From positions 1,736,001 through 1,800,000 of the forward strand of contig NZ_CP054044.1 of NCBI RefSeq assembly GCF_013282745.1: a DNA stretch of 64,000 bases, written 5' to 3'. Shown here in pieces: positions 17,899-26,020 of this stretch (the stretch's first letter is position 1; each line of letters opens with the position of its first letter). This DNA is from Yersinia bercovieri ATCC 43970 (GTDB taxonomy: Bacteria; Pseudomonadota; Gammaproteobacteria; Enterobacterales; Enterobacteriaceae). A program made the position numbers and the translations under genes. The notes beneath the pieces are model-generated. The model had not been told where the DNA came from. It did not search any database and worked only from the letters and a program-made list of their open reading frames with translations.

Positions 17899-19222
17899 TA
17901 TCGCAAATTTAAGCGCCCAGTTACAACAACAGTTGCAGCTGGCACTCTCCCCGCCAGATGGCATGGTGTATCGCGGGCCAATACTGGATGTCGGCCCGAC
18001 TCTGGTCCGCGCCCATCTGCCCGGCGTGGCGTTAGGAGAGCTATGCCAGGTCGAAGCGCCGGATATGCTAGCGGAAGTGGTCGCCATTGAGCAAAAAACG
18101 GCGCTGCTCTCCCCTTTTGCCCCCCCTGCAGGCTTGCGCTGCGGGCAGTGGGTGCGCCCACTTGGCCATAGCCATCGTATCCGTACCGGGCCTGATTTGC
18201 TTGGGCGAATTCTGGATGGCTTGGGGGTGCCGATCGATAGCGGCCCGCCACTGCGCGGGCATTGGTGTGAGCTAGATAGCGCGCCGCCCGATCCGCTGGC
18301 TCGCCAGCCGATAGATCAGATACTCACTACCGGGATCCGCGCGGTGGATGGCCTTCTGAGCTGCGGTGAAGGGCAGCGGATCGGCATTTTTGCCGCCGCA
18401 GGCGTCGGGAAAAGCACCTTGCTGAGCATGCTCTGTGCTGGCAGCCGCGCGGAGGTGATGGTGCTGGCGCTGATTGGTGAGCGCGGCCGCGAAGTGCGGG
18501 AGTTTCTGGATCAAGTGCTGACACCCGAAGCGCGCGCCCGCACGGTAGTGGTGGTGGCGACCTCTGATCGTCCGGCGCTGGAGCGACTAAAAGGTATCTA
18601 TACCGCCACCCGAGTCGCCGAATATTTCCGCGATCGCGGGCTAAAAGTGCTACTGATGGCAGATTCGCTAACGCGCTATGCCCGCGCGGCCCGCGAGATT
18701 GGTCTGGCGGCGGGAGAGCTACCGGCCGCGGGCAGTTTCCCCCCCAGTGTTTTTGCCGCGTTACCCCGGCTTTTGGAGCGGGCAGGCAATAGCGCACAGG
18801 GCAGCATTACCGCGTTTTACACCGTGCTGGTGGAGGGGGATGACATGAATGAGCCGGTGGCTGATGAGGTGCGCTCGCTATTGGATGGGCACATTGTGCT
18901 CTCGCGGAAACTGGCCGGGGCGGGCCACTATCCGGCGATTGATATTGCCGCCAGTGTCAGCCGCATCATGCCGCAAATTGTCACTGACGAACATTTGGCA
19001 CTGGCGCAAAAACTGCGTCAAATGCAAGCCTGCTATCAGGAGATCGAACTGCTGGTGCGGGTAGGTGAATATCAGGCCGGAGATGACCCGCAGGCCGATG
19101 AGGCACTCGCGCGCTACCCCACCATCTGTGCCTTTTTGCAACAGGAGAACCGCCTATCGTGCAATCCCGACGCCGTCAGCCTCAGCAGCACACTCGCGCA
19201 ACTCGCACAGGCGCTGGGCTAA
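17876..19222 (+). CDS. ssaN: Type III secretion ATPase (SsaN, SctN)
   Basis: F1-like hexameric ATPase that strips chaperones and unfolds cargo at the cytoplasmic face. Walker A is AAGVGKST near residues 173-180, followed by LIGERGREVREF, then Walker B-like VLLMADSLTRYARAAREI near 258-275 and the C-terminal EVELLVRVGEYQ-type block (here EIELLVRVGEYQAGDDPQAD). The GTG at 17876 lies within AGGAGG; a TTG at 17882 with AGGAGG five bases upstream is an equal candidate, giving 446 aa. It overlaps the end of ssaV, as in SPI-2. Confidence 0.94.
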   Translation: MELLQLPDIANLSAQLQQQLQLALSPPDGMVYRGPILDVGPTLVRAHLPGVALGELCQVEAPDMLAEVVAIEQKTALLSPFAPPAGLRCGQWVRPLGHSHRIRTGPDLLGRILDGLGVPIDSGPPLRGHWCELDSAPPDPLARQPIDQILTTGIRAVDGLLSCGEGQRIGIFAAAGVGKSTLLSMLCAGSRAEVMVLALIGERGREVREFLDQVLTPEARARTVVVVATSDRPALERLKGIYTATRVAEYFRDRGLKVLLMADSLTRYARAAREIGLAAGELPAAGSFPPSVFAALPRLLERAGNSAQGSITAFYTVLVEGDDMNEPVADEVRSLLDGHIVLSRKLAGAGHYPAIDIAASVSRIMPQIVTDEHLALAQKLRQMQACYQEIELLVRVGEYQAGDDPQADEALARYPTICAFLQQENRLSCNPDAVSLSSTLAQLAQALG

Positions 19223-19239
19223 AAAATCCGCAGTTAGTG

Positions 19240-19620
19240 ATGTTGCAGCGCCTGCTAGTGCTGCGGCAACACAAAGAGCGGCGATTGCGCCAGCAATTGG
19301 CCCACCTGCGGCAGGCCTATCAGCAGCGGGAACAGCAATTAGCGGATTGTCGCCGCGAACGCCAGCAGCTATGTCAGCAGCTACAAAAACTGGCGCAGTG
19401 GCGCGGCAACTTACTGCCCGCGCAAGCTAGTGCCCAGCGAGAGCGGCAACATGAGTTGTATCAGGCGGAGCGACAGCGGCAAAAACAGATTGGCGAGTGG
19501 GTCGCGCTGGGGCAGCAACAACTGGCCGCAATTGAAGCACAACAGCTGCTGTTACGGCGTAATCAACGTGAACAAGAGAAGTTAGGGATGCTAATTAACC
19601 ATGAGTCGAATCGATATTGA
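19240..19620 (+). CDS. ssaO: Type III secretion stalk protein (SsaO, SctO)
   Basis: A 126-aa Gln/Arg-rich coiled-coil protein (ERRLRQQLAHLRQAYQQREQ) of the YscO/FliJ type, which sits in the ATPase centre. I chose ATG 19240 (residues MLQRLLVLRQHKERRLRQ) because it gives SsaO's usual length of about 125 and lies after the ssaN stop; a GTG at 19159 inside ssaN would add 27 basic residues of unlikely composition. The ribosome site is weak. It overlaps ssaP by 20 bp. Confidence 0.75.
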   Translation: MLQRLLVLRQHKERRLRQQLAHLRQAYQQREQQLADCRRERQQLCQQLQKLAQWRGNLLPAQASAQRERQHELYQAERQRQKQIGEWVALGQQQLAAIEAQQLLLRRNQREQEKLGMLINHESNRY

Positions 19621-19996
19621 AGGCGCACTATCACTGCTCAGCACGGACCATTTTAGGGGCGAACCGCCAGGTTTAGGCCGTGAGCGGCAACAGCAGCAGT
19701 TTGCCCGCTATCTGCCACCACGATTGCGATCCTCGCAAACGATGGCCGAAGCCATTGCCTCGGCGGGGGGCGGCAACCCGATGCAGGCAGAGTACGGCAT
19801 TGTCAGCGGGCCACTCTCCGGCGCTCGGGTCAGTGTCACTCTGGCGACCCACGGCCTGAACATTGTGCTCAGCCACACCAATCCTGACCTGATTACACGT
19901 TTACAACGGATGCAGGCTCGCTGGCAGCGACAACTACATACCTTGGGTTTCCCCTGCTTGCTGGAGGTCACTGATGCTGGCGTGTCTGACGGCTGA
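19601..19996 (+). CDS. ssaP: Needle-length regulator (SsaP, SctP type)
   Basis: A 131-aa protein between ssaO and ssaQ, the ssaP position. It has a disordered basic N-terminus and a C-terminal block (GIVSGPLSGARVSVTLATHG, HTNPDLITRLQRMQARWQRQ) like the T3S4 domain of FliK/YscP proteins that switch substrate class when the needle is complete. Unlike YscP it lacks a long ruler region. It overlaps both neighbours, so translation is probably coupled. Confidence 0.72.
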   Translation: MSRIDIEGALSLLSTDHFRGEPPGLGRERQQQQFARYLPPRLRSSQTMAEAIASAGGGNPMQAEYGIVSGPLSGARVSVTLATHGLNIVLSHTNPDLITRLQRMQARWQRQLHTLGFPCLLEVTDAGVSDG

Positions 19997-20927
19997 GTTG
20001 CGCCAACTGAGCGCGGTGATTGGTCGCGGGCGACAGAGTGCTGGGGTGACGGCCACCCTGATGCTGACCGAGGGCGAGGGGGTCTATCTGCCGCTGCACT
20101 ATAGCGGTGAAGCCTGCGGTATTTGGCTCTCTCGGCCCTGCTGGCAAAACTGGCTGGCCTCGTCACTGGCGACGGACGATCCACAGGTTTTGGCGAGCGA
20201 GCTGGTGGTTGCCATGGCGAATTGGGCACTCAACCCGCTGTTGACCCCCCTGCCGGATCTGGTGATCCACAGTCAACTCCCACAGCCAATGACACTGTTA
20301 AGCCAATGGGTGGTGACACTGACGTTCGAGCTGGAGGGAGAGCCACTGAGTGCGGTGCTGCTTGATTGGCCGCTGACGGCATTGGCGGACACTTTATCTG
20401 ATTGGCAGGGCGAGCAGGCCCCTGCGCAAGAGATGCAGTGGCAGGCCAGTTTGCTGGTGGGCTGGTGCCGCTTATCACTGAGCCAATTGCAGCAACTCAG
20501 GCCCGGTGATGGAGTGCGGGTTACCGCCGCCGCCGCGTTAGAACAAGGAAACTGCTGGTTATGGCAAATGGCTTCGCCGCAGATTTATATCAAGCTGGAG
20601 GAGGGGAACCAAATGACCATTCAGCAGATTAATGACGATATTGACCACTTGCTAGCACTCGATACCGCCGCGCTAGCTAAGGAGCCGCAACCCCTGGTGC
20701 TCGATCACTTACCGCAAACACTGGTAATGGAAATTGGGCGGATAGCAGTGCCGCTAGGGGAGATCAAGCAACTGGCCGTCGGACAAACACTAAATTGCCA
20801 GACCAGCGTCTACGGGGAGGTCAATATTCGCCTCAATGGACAGCCGGTCGGGAGTGGGAGTTTGTTGCGGTGTGGTGAGGATTTAGTGGTTAGGATCGAT
20901 CAATGGCACCTTACCCTGCGGCCTTGA
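19974..20927 (+). CDS. ssaQ: Type III secretion C-ring / sorting platform protein (SsaQ, SctQ)
   Basis: SctQ-family protein of 317 aa (SsaQ 322). The N-terminal half is variable; the C-terminal SpoA (FliN-like) domain reads LVMEIGRIAVPLGEIKQLAVGQ and VNIRLNGQPVGSGSLLRCGEDLVVRI. GGAGG lies before ATG 19974. An internal ATG with a strong ribosome site at 20613 should give a separate SpoA-only product. The last three sense codons and the TGA (20925-20927) lie within the first ERIC-like unit, so the native C-terminus may have been altered. Confidence 0.9.
   Translation: MLACLTAELRQLSAVIGRGRQSAGVTATLMLTEGEGVYLPLHYSGEACGIWLSRPCWQNWLASSLATDDPQVLASELVVAMANWALNPLLTPLPDLVIHSQLPQPMTLLSQWVVTLTFELEGEPLSAVLLDWPLTALADTLSDWQGEQAPAQEMQWQASLLVGWCRLSLSQLQQLRPGDGVRVTAAAALEQGNCWLWQMASPQIYIKLEEGNQMTIQQINDDIDHLLALDTAALAKEPQPLVLDHLPQTLVMEIGRIAVPLGEIKQLAVGQTLNCQTSVYGEVNIRLNGQPVGSGSLLRCGEDLVVRIDQWHLTLRP
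20597..20615 (+). promoter_or_regulatory. Internal ribosome site and start for short SsaQ product
   Basis: GGAGGAGGGG at 20597-20606 followed six bases later by an in-frame ATG (20613) lies inside ssaQ. Initiation here would give a 104-aa C-terminal SpoA protein starting MTIQQINDDIDHLLAL. Salmonella ssaQ, spaO and yscQ make such short partners that assemble with the full protein, so this signal is expected. Confidence 0.7.
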
Positions 20928-21434
20928 CGCCACAGCGGTGTTAGCGGCACTCACGCGCCCGAATCACTTACTGGAGTAAGCTCATCGGGACTTGTTCATT
21001 TGCTGCCTTGCTGTAACGCCAATGACTTTGGGTACTCCCTGCGGCCTTGACGCCACAGCGGTGTTAGCGGCACTCACGCGCCCGAATCACTTACTGGAGT
21101 AAGCTCATCGGGACTTGTTCACTTGCTGCCTTGCTGTAACGCCAATGACTTTGGGTACTCCCTGCGGCCTTGACGCCACAGCGGTGTTAGCGGCACTCAC
21201 GCGCCCGAATCACTTACTGGAGTAAGCTCATCGGGACTTGTTCACTTGCTGCCTTGCTGTAACGCCAATGACTTTGGGTACTCCCTGCGGCCTTGACGCC
21301 ACAGCGGTGTTAGCGGCACTCACGCGCCCGAATCACTTACTGGAGTAAGCTCATCGGGACTTGTTCATTTGCTGCCTTGCTGTAACGCCAATGACTTTGG
21401 GTACTCCCTGCGGCCTTGACGCCACAGCGGTGTT
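20914..21434. repeat. Tandem array of ERIC-like repeats (4 full units of 123 bp plus 29 bp)
   Basis: Units start at 20914, 21037, 21160 and 21283, each 123 bp, and a fifth at 21406 stops after 29 bp at 21434. The inner part (AATCACTTACT, AGTAAGCTCATCGGGACT, TTGCTGCCTTGCTGTAACG) resembles the enterobacterial ERIC element, with an imperfect hairpin. The copies look identical except for one C/T position (T, C, C, T in order, within TTCA-C/T-TTGC). The array fills the ssaQ-ssaR gap, where SPI-2 genes are nearly contiguous, and provides the ssaQ stop codon. Transcribed, it would fold into repeated hairpins ahead of ssaR. Confidence 0.9.
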
Positions 21435-21528
21435 TTCAGGTTATGACCTGATTCCTGAGAGGATAGACAATAAGAATACTGTGGGAACTCATTTTTAACT
21501 CAACAGGCCAGCTGTTGCGGAACCGACT

Positions 21529-22178
21529 ATGGAGTTACTGAACTCGTCCTCTCAATTGATTCTGCTGCTTTTTTTTCTATCACTGCTGCCCCTGCTGGTG
21601 GTGATGGGGACGTCGTTTCTCAAGTTATCCATCGTCTTTTCATTGCTGCGCAATGCGTTGGGGGTGCAGCAAGTCCCCCCAATATCGCCATTTACGGTCT
21701 GGCACTGGTATTGACCATATTTATCATGGCGCCGGTGGGATTAGATGTACATGCCCGCCTTCAGGATGAGCCGCTACCCAATGAGATCGGCGCGTTACTC
21801 GAGCATATTGATAAGCATGCGCTGGGGCCATACCGCGATTTTTTGCAGCGCAATACTGATGCTGAGCAAGCCACTTTCTTTAACGATATCGTCCAAACCA
21901 AGTGGCCAGAACGTTTGCGCGATAGCGTAAAACCTAGCTCACTGCTGATATTAATGCCCGCCTTTACCCTAAGCCAACTGACGGAAGCTTTCAAAATTGG
22001 CCTGTTGCTCTACCTGCCGTTTGTGGCGATCGATCTGATCGTCTCCAATATTTTGCTGGCGATGGGCATGATGATGGTGTCACCCATCACCATTTCACTG
22101 CCATTTAAGCTATTGATATTCATACTCGTTAATGGTTGGGGGCTACTGATGGGCCAGTTGGTGGGGTCCTACTTATGA
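21529..22178 (+). pseudogene. ssaR: Export apparatus protein SsaR (SctR), frameshifted in a C6 run
   Basis: SctR is a core subunit of the FliP-type export pore. The first frame gives the N-terminal helix (LILLLFFLSLLPLLVVMGTS) and FLKLSIVFSLLRNALGVQQV, then goes out of frame and stops at 21714. The second frame restores the expected PPNIAIYGLALVLTIFIMAP and continues through FKIGLLLYLPFVAIDLIVSN to LVGSYL. The break is at six C (21675-21680); seven C would give one frame of 216 aa, the normal size. The second piece has an ATG at 21723 but lacks the first helix. Confidence 0.9.
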
Positions 22179-22200
22179 CTCTCCTCCAGAGGCGGTCGCA

Positions 22201-22470
22201 ATGAGCAATGCCATTGTTATTCATCTGGCGACCCAGTTGCTATGGATAGTGCTCCTGCTGTCGATGCCGGTGGTGGTGGTGGCCTCCGTGGTCGGGTTAG
22301 TTGTCAGTCTGTTGCAGGCACTCACCCAAATTCAGGATCAGACCTTACAGTTTTTGATTAAGTTGCTGGCGGTATCCGCCACATTACTGATTACTTATCA
22401 CTGGATGGGGTCGACACTGCTCAATTATACCCAGCAGACTTTTTTACAAATCACCAGTATGCGAACCTAA
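22201..22470 (+). CDS. ssaS: Type III export apparatus protein SsaS (SctS)
   Basis: FliQ-family protein of 89 aa with two transmembrane helices (ATQLLWIVLLLSMPVVVVAS and LLAVSATLLITYHWMGSTLL) and the conserved loop VSLLQALTQIQDQTLQFLIK. It joins SctR and SctT in the export pore. The gene follows ssaR after 22 bp and leads straight into ssaT. Confidence 0.95.
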   Translation: MSNAIVIHLATQLLWIVLLLSMPVVVVASVVGLVVSLLQALTQIQDQTLQFLIKLLAVSATLLITYHWMGSTLLNYTQQTFLQITSMRT

Positions 22471-22471
22471 T

Positions 22472-23266
22472 ATGCATGATTTCGTGTACTGGCTAGGGGC
22501 GCTGGGGTTGGCCATGATGCGCCCCTATGGCACGTTGCTGATATTGCCACTCTTTACCGCCCGCAGCTTGGGTAGTGCTTTATTGCGCAATGCCTTGATT
22601 TTCGCCATCGCCCTGCCTATCACCCCTCTCTTTTTTAGCCCATCACTCATGACTCACGAGAGTTTCACCGCGTGGTTTGGGCTGTTCTGCACTGAGTTAC
22701 TGATTGGGGTGATGATTGGCTTTGTGGCCGCCTTACCTTTCTGGGCCATCGACATGGCGGGCTTTTTGATTGATACCTTGCGCGGCGCGACGATGTCGAC
22801 CCTGTTTAACCCCAGCATGGGCATGGAGTCCTCCATTTTTGGTGTGCTATTTACCCAGCTATTAACTGTGCTGTTTTTGATCTCCGGCGGATTTAACCTG
22901 GTGCTGGGCGCGCTCTATGGCTCCTATGACACTCTGCCGATAGGCAGTGGTATTCATCCCTCATCGGCCATGCTGCCATTTCTGCAAAGTGAGTGGCAAC
23001 TGATGTATGAGCTGTGTCTGAGCTTTGCGCTACCCGCGATGATGGTGATGGTGTTGGCGGATTTATCCTTGGGGTTAATCAATCGTTCGGCGCAGCAATT
23101 GAATGTTTTCTTCCTGGCGATGCCGATTAAGAGCGCGCTGGCACTGTTGCTGCTACTCATTAGCCTCCCTTACGCGCTACATCACTACTTGGTAGGCATT
23201 AACCACACCGAGCAGAAATTAAGCACATTGGTCCCACTGATAAGTCAGGCCGCCGATGAGCGGTGA
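22472..23266 (+). CDS. ssaT: Type III export apparatus protein SsaT (SctT)
   Basis: FliR-family membrane protein of 264 aa (SsaT 259) with about six hydrophobic helices. Family blocks seen are MMRPYGTLLILPLFTARSLG, ELLIGVMIGFVAALPFWAID, FLIDTLRGATMSTLFNPSMG and GLINRSAQQLNVFFLAMPIK. It completes the SctR-S-T pore. Its end overlaps the ssaU start by 11 bp. Confidence 0.95.
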   Translation: MHDFVYWLGALGLAMMRPYGTLLILPLFTARSLGSALLRNALIFAIALPITPLFFSPSLMTHESFTAWFGLFCTELLIGVMIGFVAALPFWAIDMAGFLIDTLRGATMSTLFNPSMGMESSIFGVLFTQLLTVLFLISGGFNLVLGALYGSYDTLPIGSGIHPSSAMLPFLQSEWQLMYELCLSFALPAMMVMVLADLSLGLINRSAQQLNVFFLAMPIKSALALLLLLISLPYALHHYLVGINHTEQKLSTLVPLISQAADER

Positions 23267-24329
23267 GAGCGGCGAGAAGAACGAAAAGCCGACGGCAAAG
23301 CGCCTGAAAGAGGCGCGAGAAAAAGGGCAGGTGATTAAGAGTGTTGAAATCACCTCCGGCCTACAGTTGGTGGTGCTGGTCACCTATTTCCTGCTGACCG
23401 GTTACACCTTGGTGGAACAGGCCAAGGTACTTATTCGCGACACTATCGAGCAGTTACATCAGCCACTGACCATGGCGCTGGCCCATATTGGCAGCGAATG
23501 TCTGGCGGTGCTGCTCCACATTATGGGGATACTCGGTGGCGCACTGGTTTTAATCACGATTATCTCCGGTTTTGCTCAGGTCGGGCCGCTGATGGCGACC
23601 AAAGCGGTGGAGTTTAAAGGCGAACATATCAATCCCATCAATAACGCCAAGCAGCTTTTTTCACTGCGCAGTCTGTTTGAGTTAACCAAATCACTGCTGA
23701 AAGTGGGCGTCCTCACCCTGATTTTTGGCTATTTATTGATGCACTATGCGGCCTCATTGGGTTATCTGGCTTACTGCGGTAGCCAATGTGCCATCCCCGT
23801 ATTCGCCACATTGATGGGTTGGCTATTGGGCGCGCTGATTGCTTGTTACATGGTTTTCTCTTTGATGGATTATGCTTTTCAGCGCTACAACACCATGAAA
23901 CAGCTGAAAATGTCTCTCGAGGAGGTCAAGCGGGAGTATAAAGAGAGTGACGGCGATCCGCACATTAAGCAGAAGCGCCGCCAGTTGCAGCAGGAAGTAC
24001 AAAGTGGCAGTTTTGCTAAAAATGTCCAGCGCGCCACGGCGGTGGTGCGTAACCCCACCCATTTTGCCGTCTGCCTGCTTTATCACCCTGAGGATGCGCC
24101 GCTGCCGGTGGTGATTGAGAAGGGCCATGGTGAACGAGCGGCCTTGATTATCAAACTGGCGGAGCAGCAAGGGATCCCGGTGGTGGAAAATATTGCCCTG
24201 GCGCGGGCGCTGCATCACGGCGTGGCCTGTGGCGAGACCATCCCCGAGCAATTTTTTGAGCCGGTAGCCGCCCTTCTACGCATGGCTTTGGCGTTGGAGT
24301 ATCAACCGCAGCAGGAGGATGACCCCTGA
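23256..24329 (+). CDS. ssaU: Type III export switch protein SsaU (SctU)
   Basis: FlhB/YscU-family switch of 357 aa (SsaU 352). The N-terminus has EKPTAKRLKEAREKGQVIKS, then four hydrophobic segments, a linker EEVKREYKESDGDPHIKQKR, and the autocleavage site NPTH at residues 266-269 followed by FAVCLLYHPEDAPLPVV. Self-cleavage at Asn-Pro sets substrate specificity. It ends the locus; no clear terminator is seen in the 180 bp before yedE. Confidence 0.95.
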   Translation: MSGESGEKNEKPTAKRLKEAREKGQVIKSVEITSGLQLVVLVTYFLLTGYTLVEQAKVLIRDTIEQLHQPLTMALAHIGSECLAVLLHIMGILGGALVLITIISGFAQVGPLMATKAVEFKGEHINPINNAKQLFSLRSLFELTKSLLKVGVLTLIFGYLLMHYAASLGYLAYCGSQCAIPVFATLMGWLLGALIACYMVFSLMDYAFQRYNTMKQLKMSLEEVKREYKESDGDPHIKQKRRQLQQEVQSGSFAKNVQRATAVVRNPTHFAVCLLYHPEDAPLPVVIEKGHGERAALIIKLAEQQGIPVVENIALARALHHGVACGETIPEQFFEPVAALLRMALALEYQPQQEDDP

Positions 24330-24510
24330 TCAGCGCGGCATTACCACGACTATGGTGCGCTTAATGAGTTAACTTTTAATTAACATTCAAATAACCGCAC
24401 GATGATGCTTCATTGACGAAGTAATTGGCTTATTATATTTAGGTCTATTATTCCGTCGCTGCGCATAACCTGATATCGCAGCTGACAACATCCATTGTGG
24501 AGGTGTCAGT

Positions 24511-25740
24511 GTGAGCTGGCAGATGTTTAAATCTCAATATCTGGTGCGCTTTTGGGCACCATTGCCGGCGGTCATTGCCGCGGGTGTTCTCTCGACCTAT
24601 TACTTTGGTTTAACCGGCACTTTTTGGGCGGTGACTGGCGAGTTCACGCGCTGGGGTGGTCACCTGATGCAGCTGTTTGGTGCACATCCACAAGAGTGGG
24701 GTTACTTTAAAGTTATCGGATTGGCAGGGACGCCGCTGGATCGTATTGATGGCATGATGATCATCGGCATGTTTGCTGGGTGTATCGCCGCCGCGCTCTG
24801 GGCCAACAACGTGAAGTTGCGAAAGCCCCAGCACGCTATTCGCATTGCGCAGGCCCTAATTGGCGGCATTATTGCCGGTTTTGGTGCGCGTTTGGCGATG
24901 GGGTGCAATCTGGCGGCCTTCTTCACCGGTATTCCACAGTTTTCGCTACACGCCTGGTTCTTTGCGCTGGCGACCGCCGTCGGTTCCTACTTTGGTGCTA
25001 AATTCACCCTGTTGCCGCTGTTTCGTATCCCGGTCAAATTACAAAAAGTGACGGCAGCCTCGCCGCTGACTCAGCATCCTGCCAGAGCGGCGCGCCGTTT
25101 TCGCCTCGGCATGGGGGTATTTGTTCTGGCGCTAAGCTGGTCACTGATTGAGTTATTCCGCCACCCAAAACTGGGCATTGCCATGTTGTGCGGCATCGGT
25201 TTTGGGCTGTTGATTGAGCGGGCGCAGATCTGCTTTACTTCCGCGTTTCGCGATCTGTGGATCACTGGCCGCACCCATATGGCAAAGGCCATTATTTTGG
25301 GCATGGCAGTGAGCGCCATCGGCATTTTCAGTTATGTCCAACTGGGGGTGGCACCGAAGATCTTATGGGCCGGGCCGAATGCGGTGCTTGGTGGCCTGCT
25401 ATTTGGTTTTGGCATCGTATTGGCAGGGGGGTGCGAAACCGGCTGGATGTATCGCGCGGTGGAAGGGCAGATTCACTATTGGTGGGTGGGGCTGGGCAAT
25501 ATTATCGGTGCGACCCTTTTGGCCTACTATTGGGACGATTTCGCCCCTGCGCTGGCAACCCACTATGACAAAGTGAACCTGCTGGAAACCTTCGGCCCGG
25601 TGGGCGGATTGCTGCTCACTTACCTGATGCTCGCCGCCGCTTTCGCCGCCATGCTGTGGTGGGAAAAACGTTTCTTCCGTCAACAGAATGCCCGCAAACA
25701 AAACGTCGCCACCTCTGTTTCGGTCAAGGAGTCACTATGA
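24511..25740 (+). CDS. yedE: YedE-type sulfur/selenium compound transporter
   Basis: A 409-aa YeeE/YedE-family integral membrane protein, close in my memory to E. coli YedE (401 aa). It has many hydrophobic helices and the conserved cysteine loops AMGCNLAAFFTGIPQFSLH, LLIERAQICFTSAFRD and LAGGCETGWMYRAVEG. The family includes the thiosulfate importer TsuA; YedE itself is often linked with selenium metabolism, so the exact substrate is open. The GTG at 24511 follows TGGAGGTG. It overlaps yedF (ATGA), and the pair is conserved in enterobacteria. Confidence 0.92.
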   Translation: MSWQMFKSQYLVRFWAPLPAVIAAGVLSTYYFGLTGTFWAVTGEFTRWGGHLMQLFGAHPQEWGYFKVIGLAGTPLDRIDGMMIIGMFAGCIAAALWANNVKLRKPQHAIRIAQALIGGIIAGFGARLAMGCNLAAFFTGIPQFSLHAWFFALATAVGSYFGAKFTLLPLFRIPVKLQKVTAASPLTQHPARAARRFRLGMGVFVLALSWSLIELFRHPKLGIAMLCGIGFGLLIERAQICFTSAFRDLWITGRTHMAKAIILGMAVSAIGIFSYVQLGVAPKILWAGPNAVLGGLLFGFGIVLAGGCETGWMYRAVEGQIHYWWVGLGNIIGATLLAYYWDDFAPALATHYDKVNLLETFGPVGGLLLTYLMLAAAFAAMLWWEKRFFRQQNARKQNVATSVSVKESL

Positions 25741-25985
25741 GTCATTCACCTGATAAACCTATCGTGCCCGATTACCGTTTGGATATGGTGGGCGAACCCT
25801 GCCCCTACCCAGCGGTGGCGACGCTGGAAGCGATGCCACAACTGAAACTGGGTGAAATTCTGGAGGTGATCAGCGACTGCCCGCAATCCATCAATAACAT
25901 TCCGCTGGATGCGCGAAATTACGGCTATACCGTGCTGGATATCCAGCAAGACGGCCCGACTATTCGCTATTTGATTCAGCGCTGA
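25737..25985 (+). CDS. yedF: YedF, TusA/SirA-like sulfur carrier
   Basis: An 82-aa TusA-family protein: DYRLDMVGEPCPYPAVATLE holds the CPxP motif whose cysteine carries sulfur as persulfide, and DCPQSINNIPLDARNYGYTV the rest of the fold. It is almost the same as E. coli YedF apart from a few N-terminal residues. The ATG at 25737 overlaps the yedE stop and follows AAGGA. It probably receives sulfur (or selenium) from YedE. Confidence 0.92.
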   Translation: MSHSPDKPIVPDYRLDMVGEPCPYPAVATLEAMPQLKLGEILEVISDCPQSINNIPLDARNYGYTVLDIQQDGPTIRYLIQR

Positions 25986-26020
25986 ATACCGGAGTATAGC
26001 GCTCAACGTTGCACGTTAGC

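Noticed and set aside
17631..18797. Long minus-strand frames opposite ssaV and ssaN
   Set aside because: They are shadows of GC-rich coding sequence with no ribosome sites, Arg/Pro/Ala-rich composition and no known motif.
20914..21434. CRISPR array
   Set aside because: The period is 123 bp with the whole unit repeated and no unique spacers; the sequence is ERIC-like and no cas genes are near.
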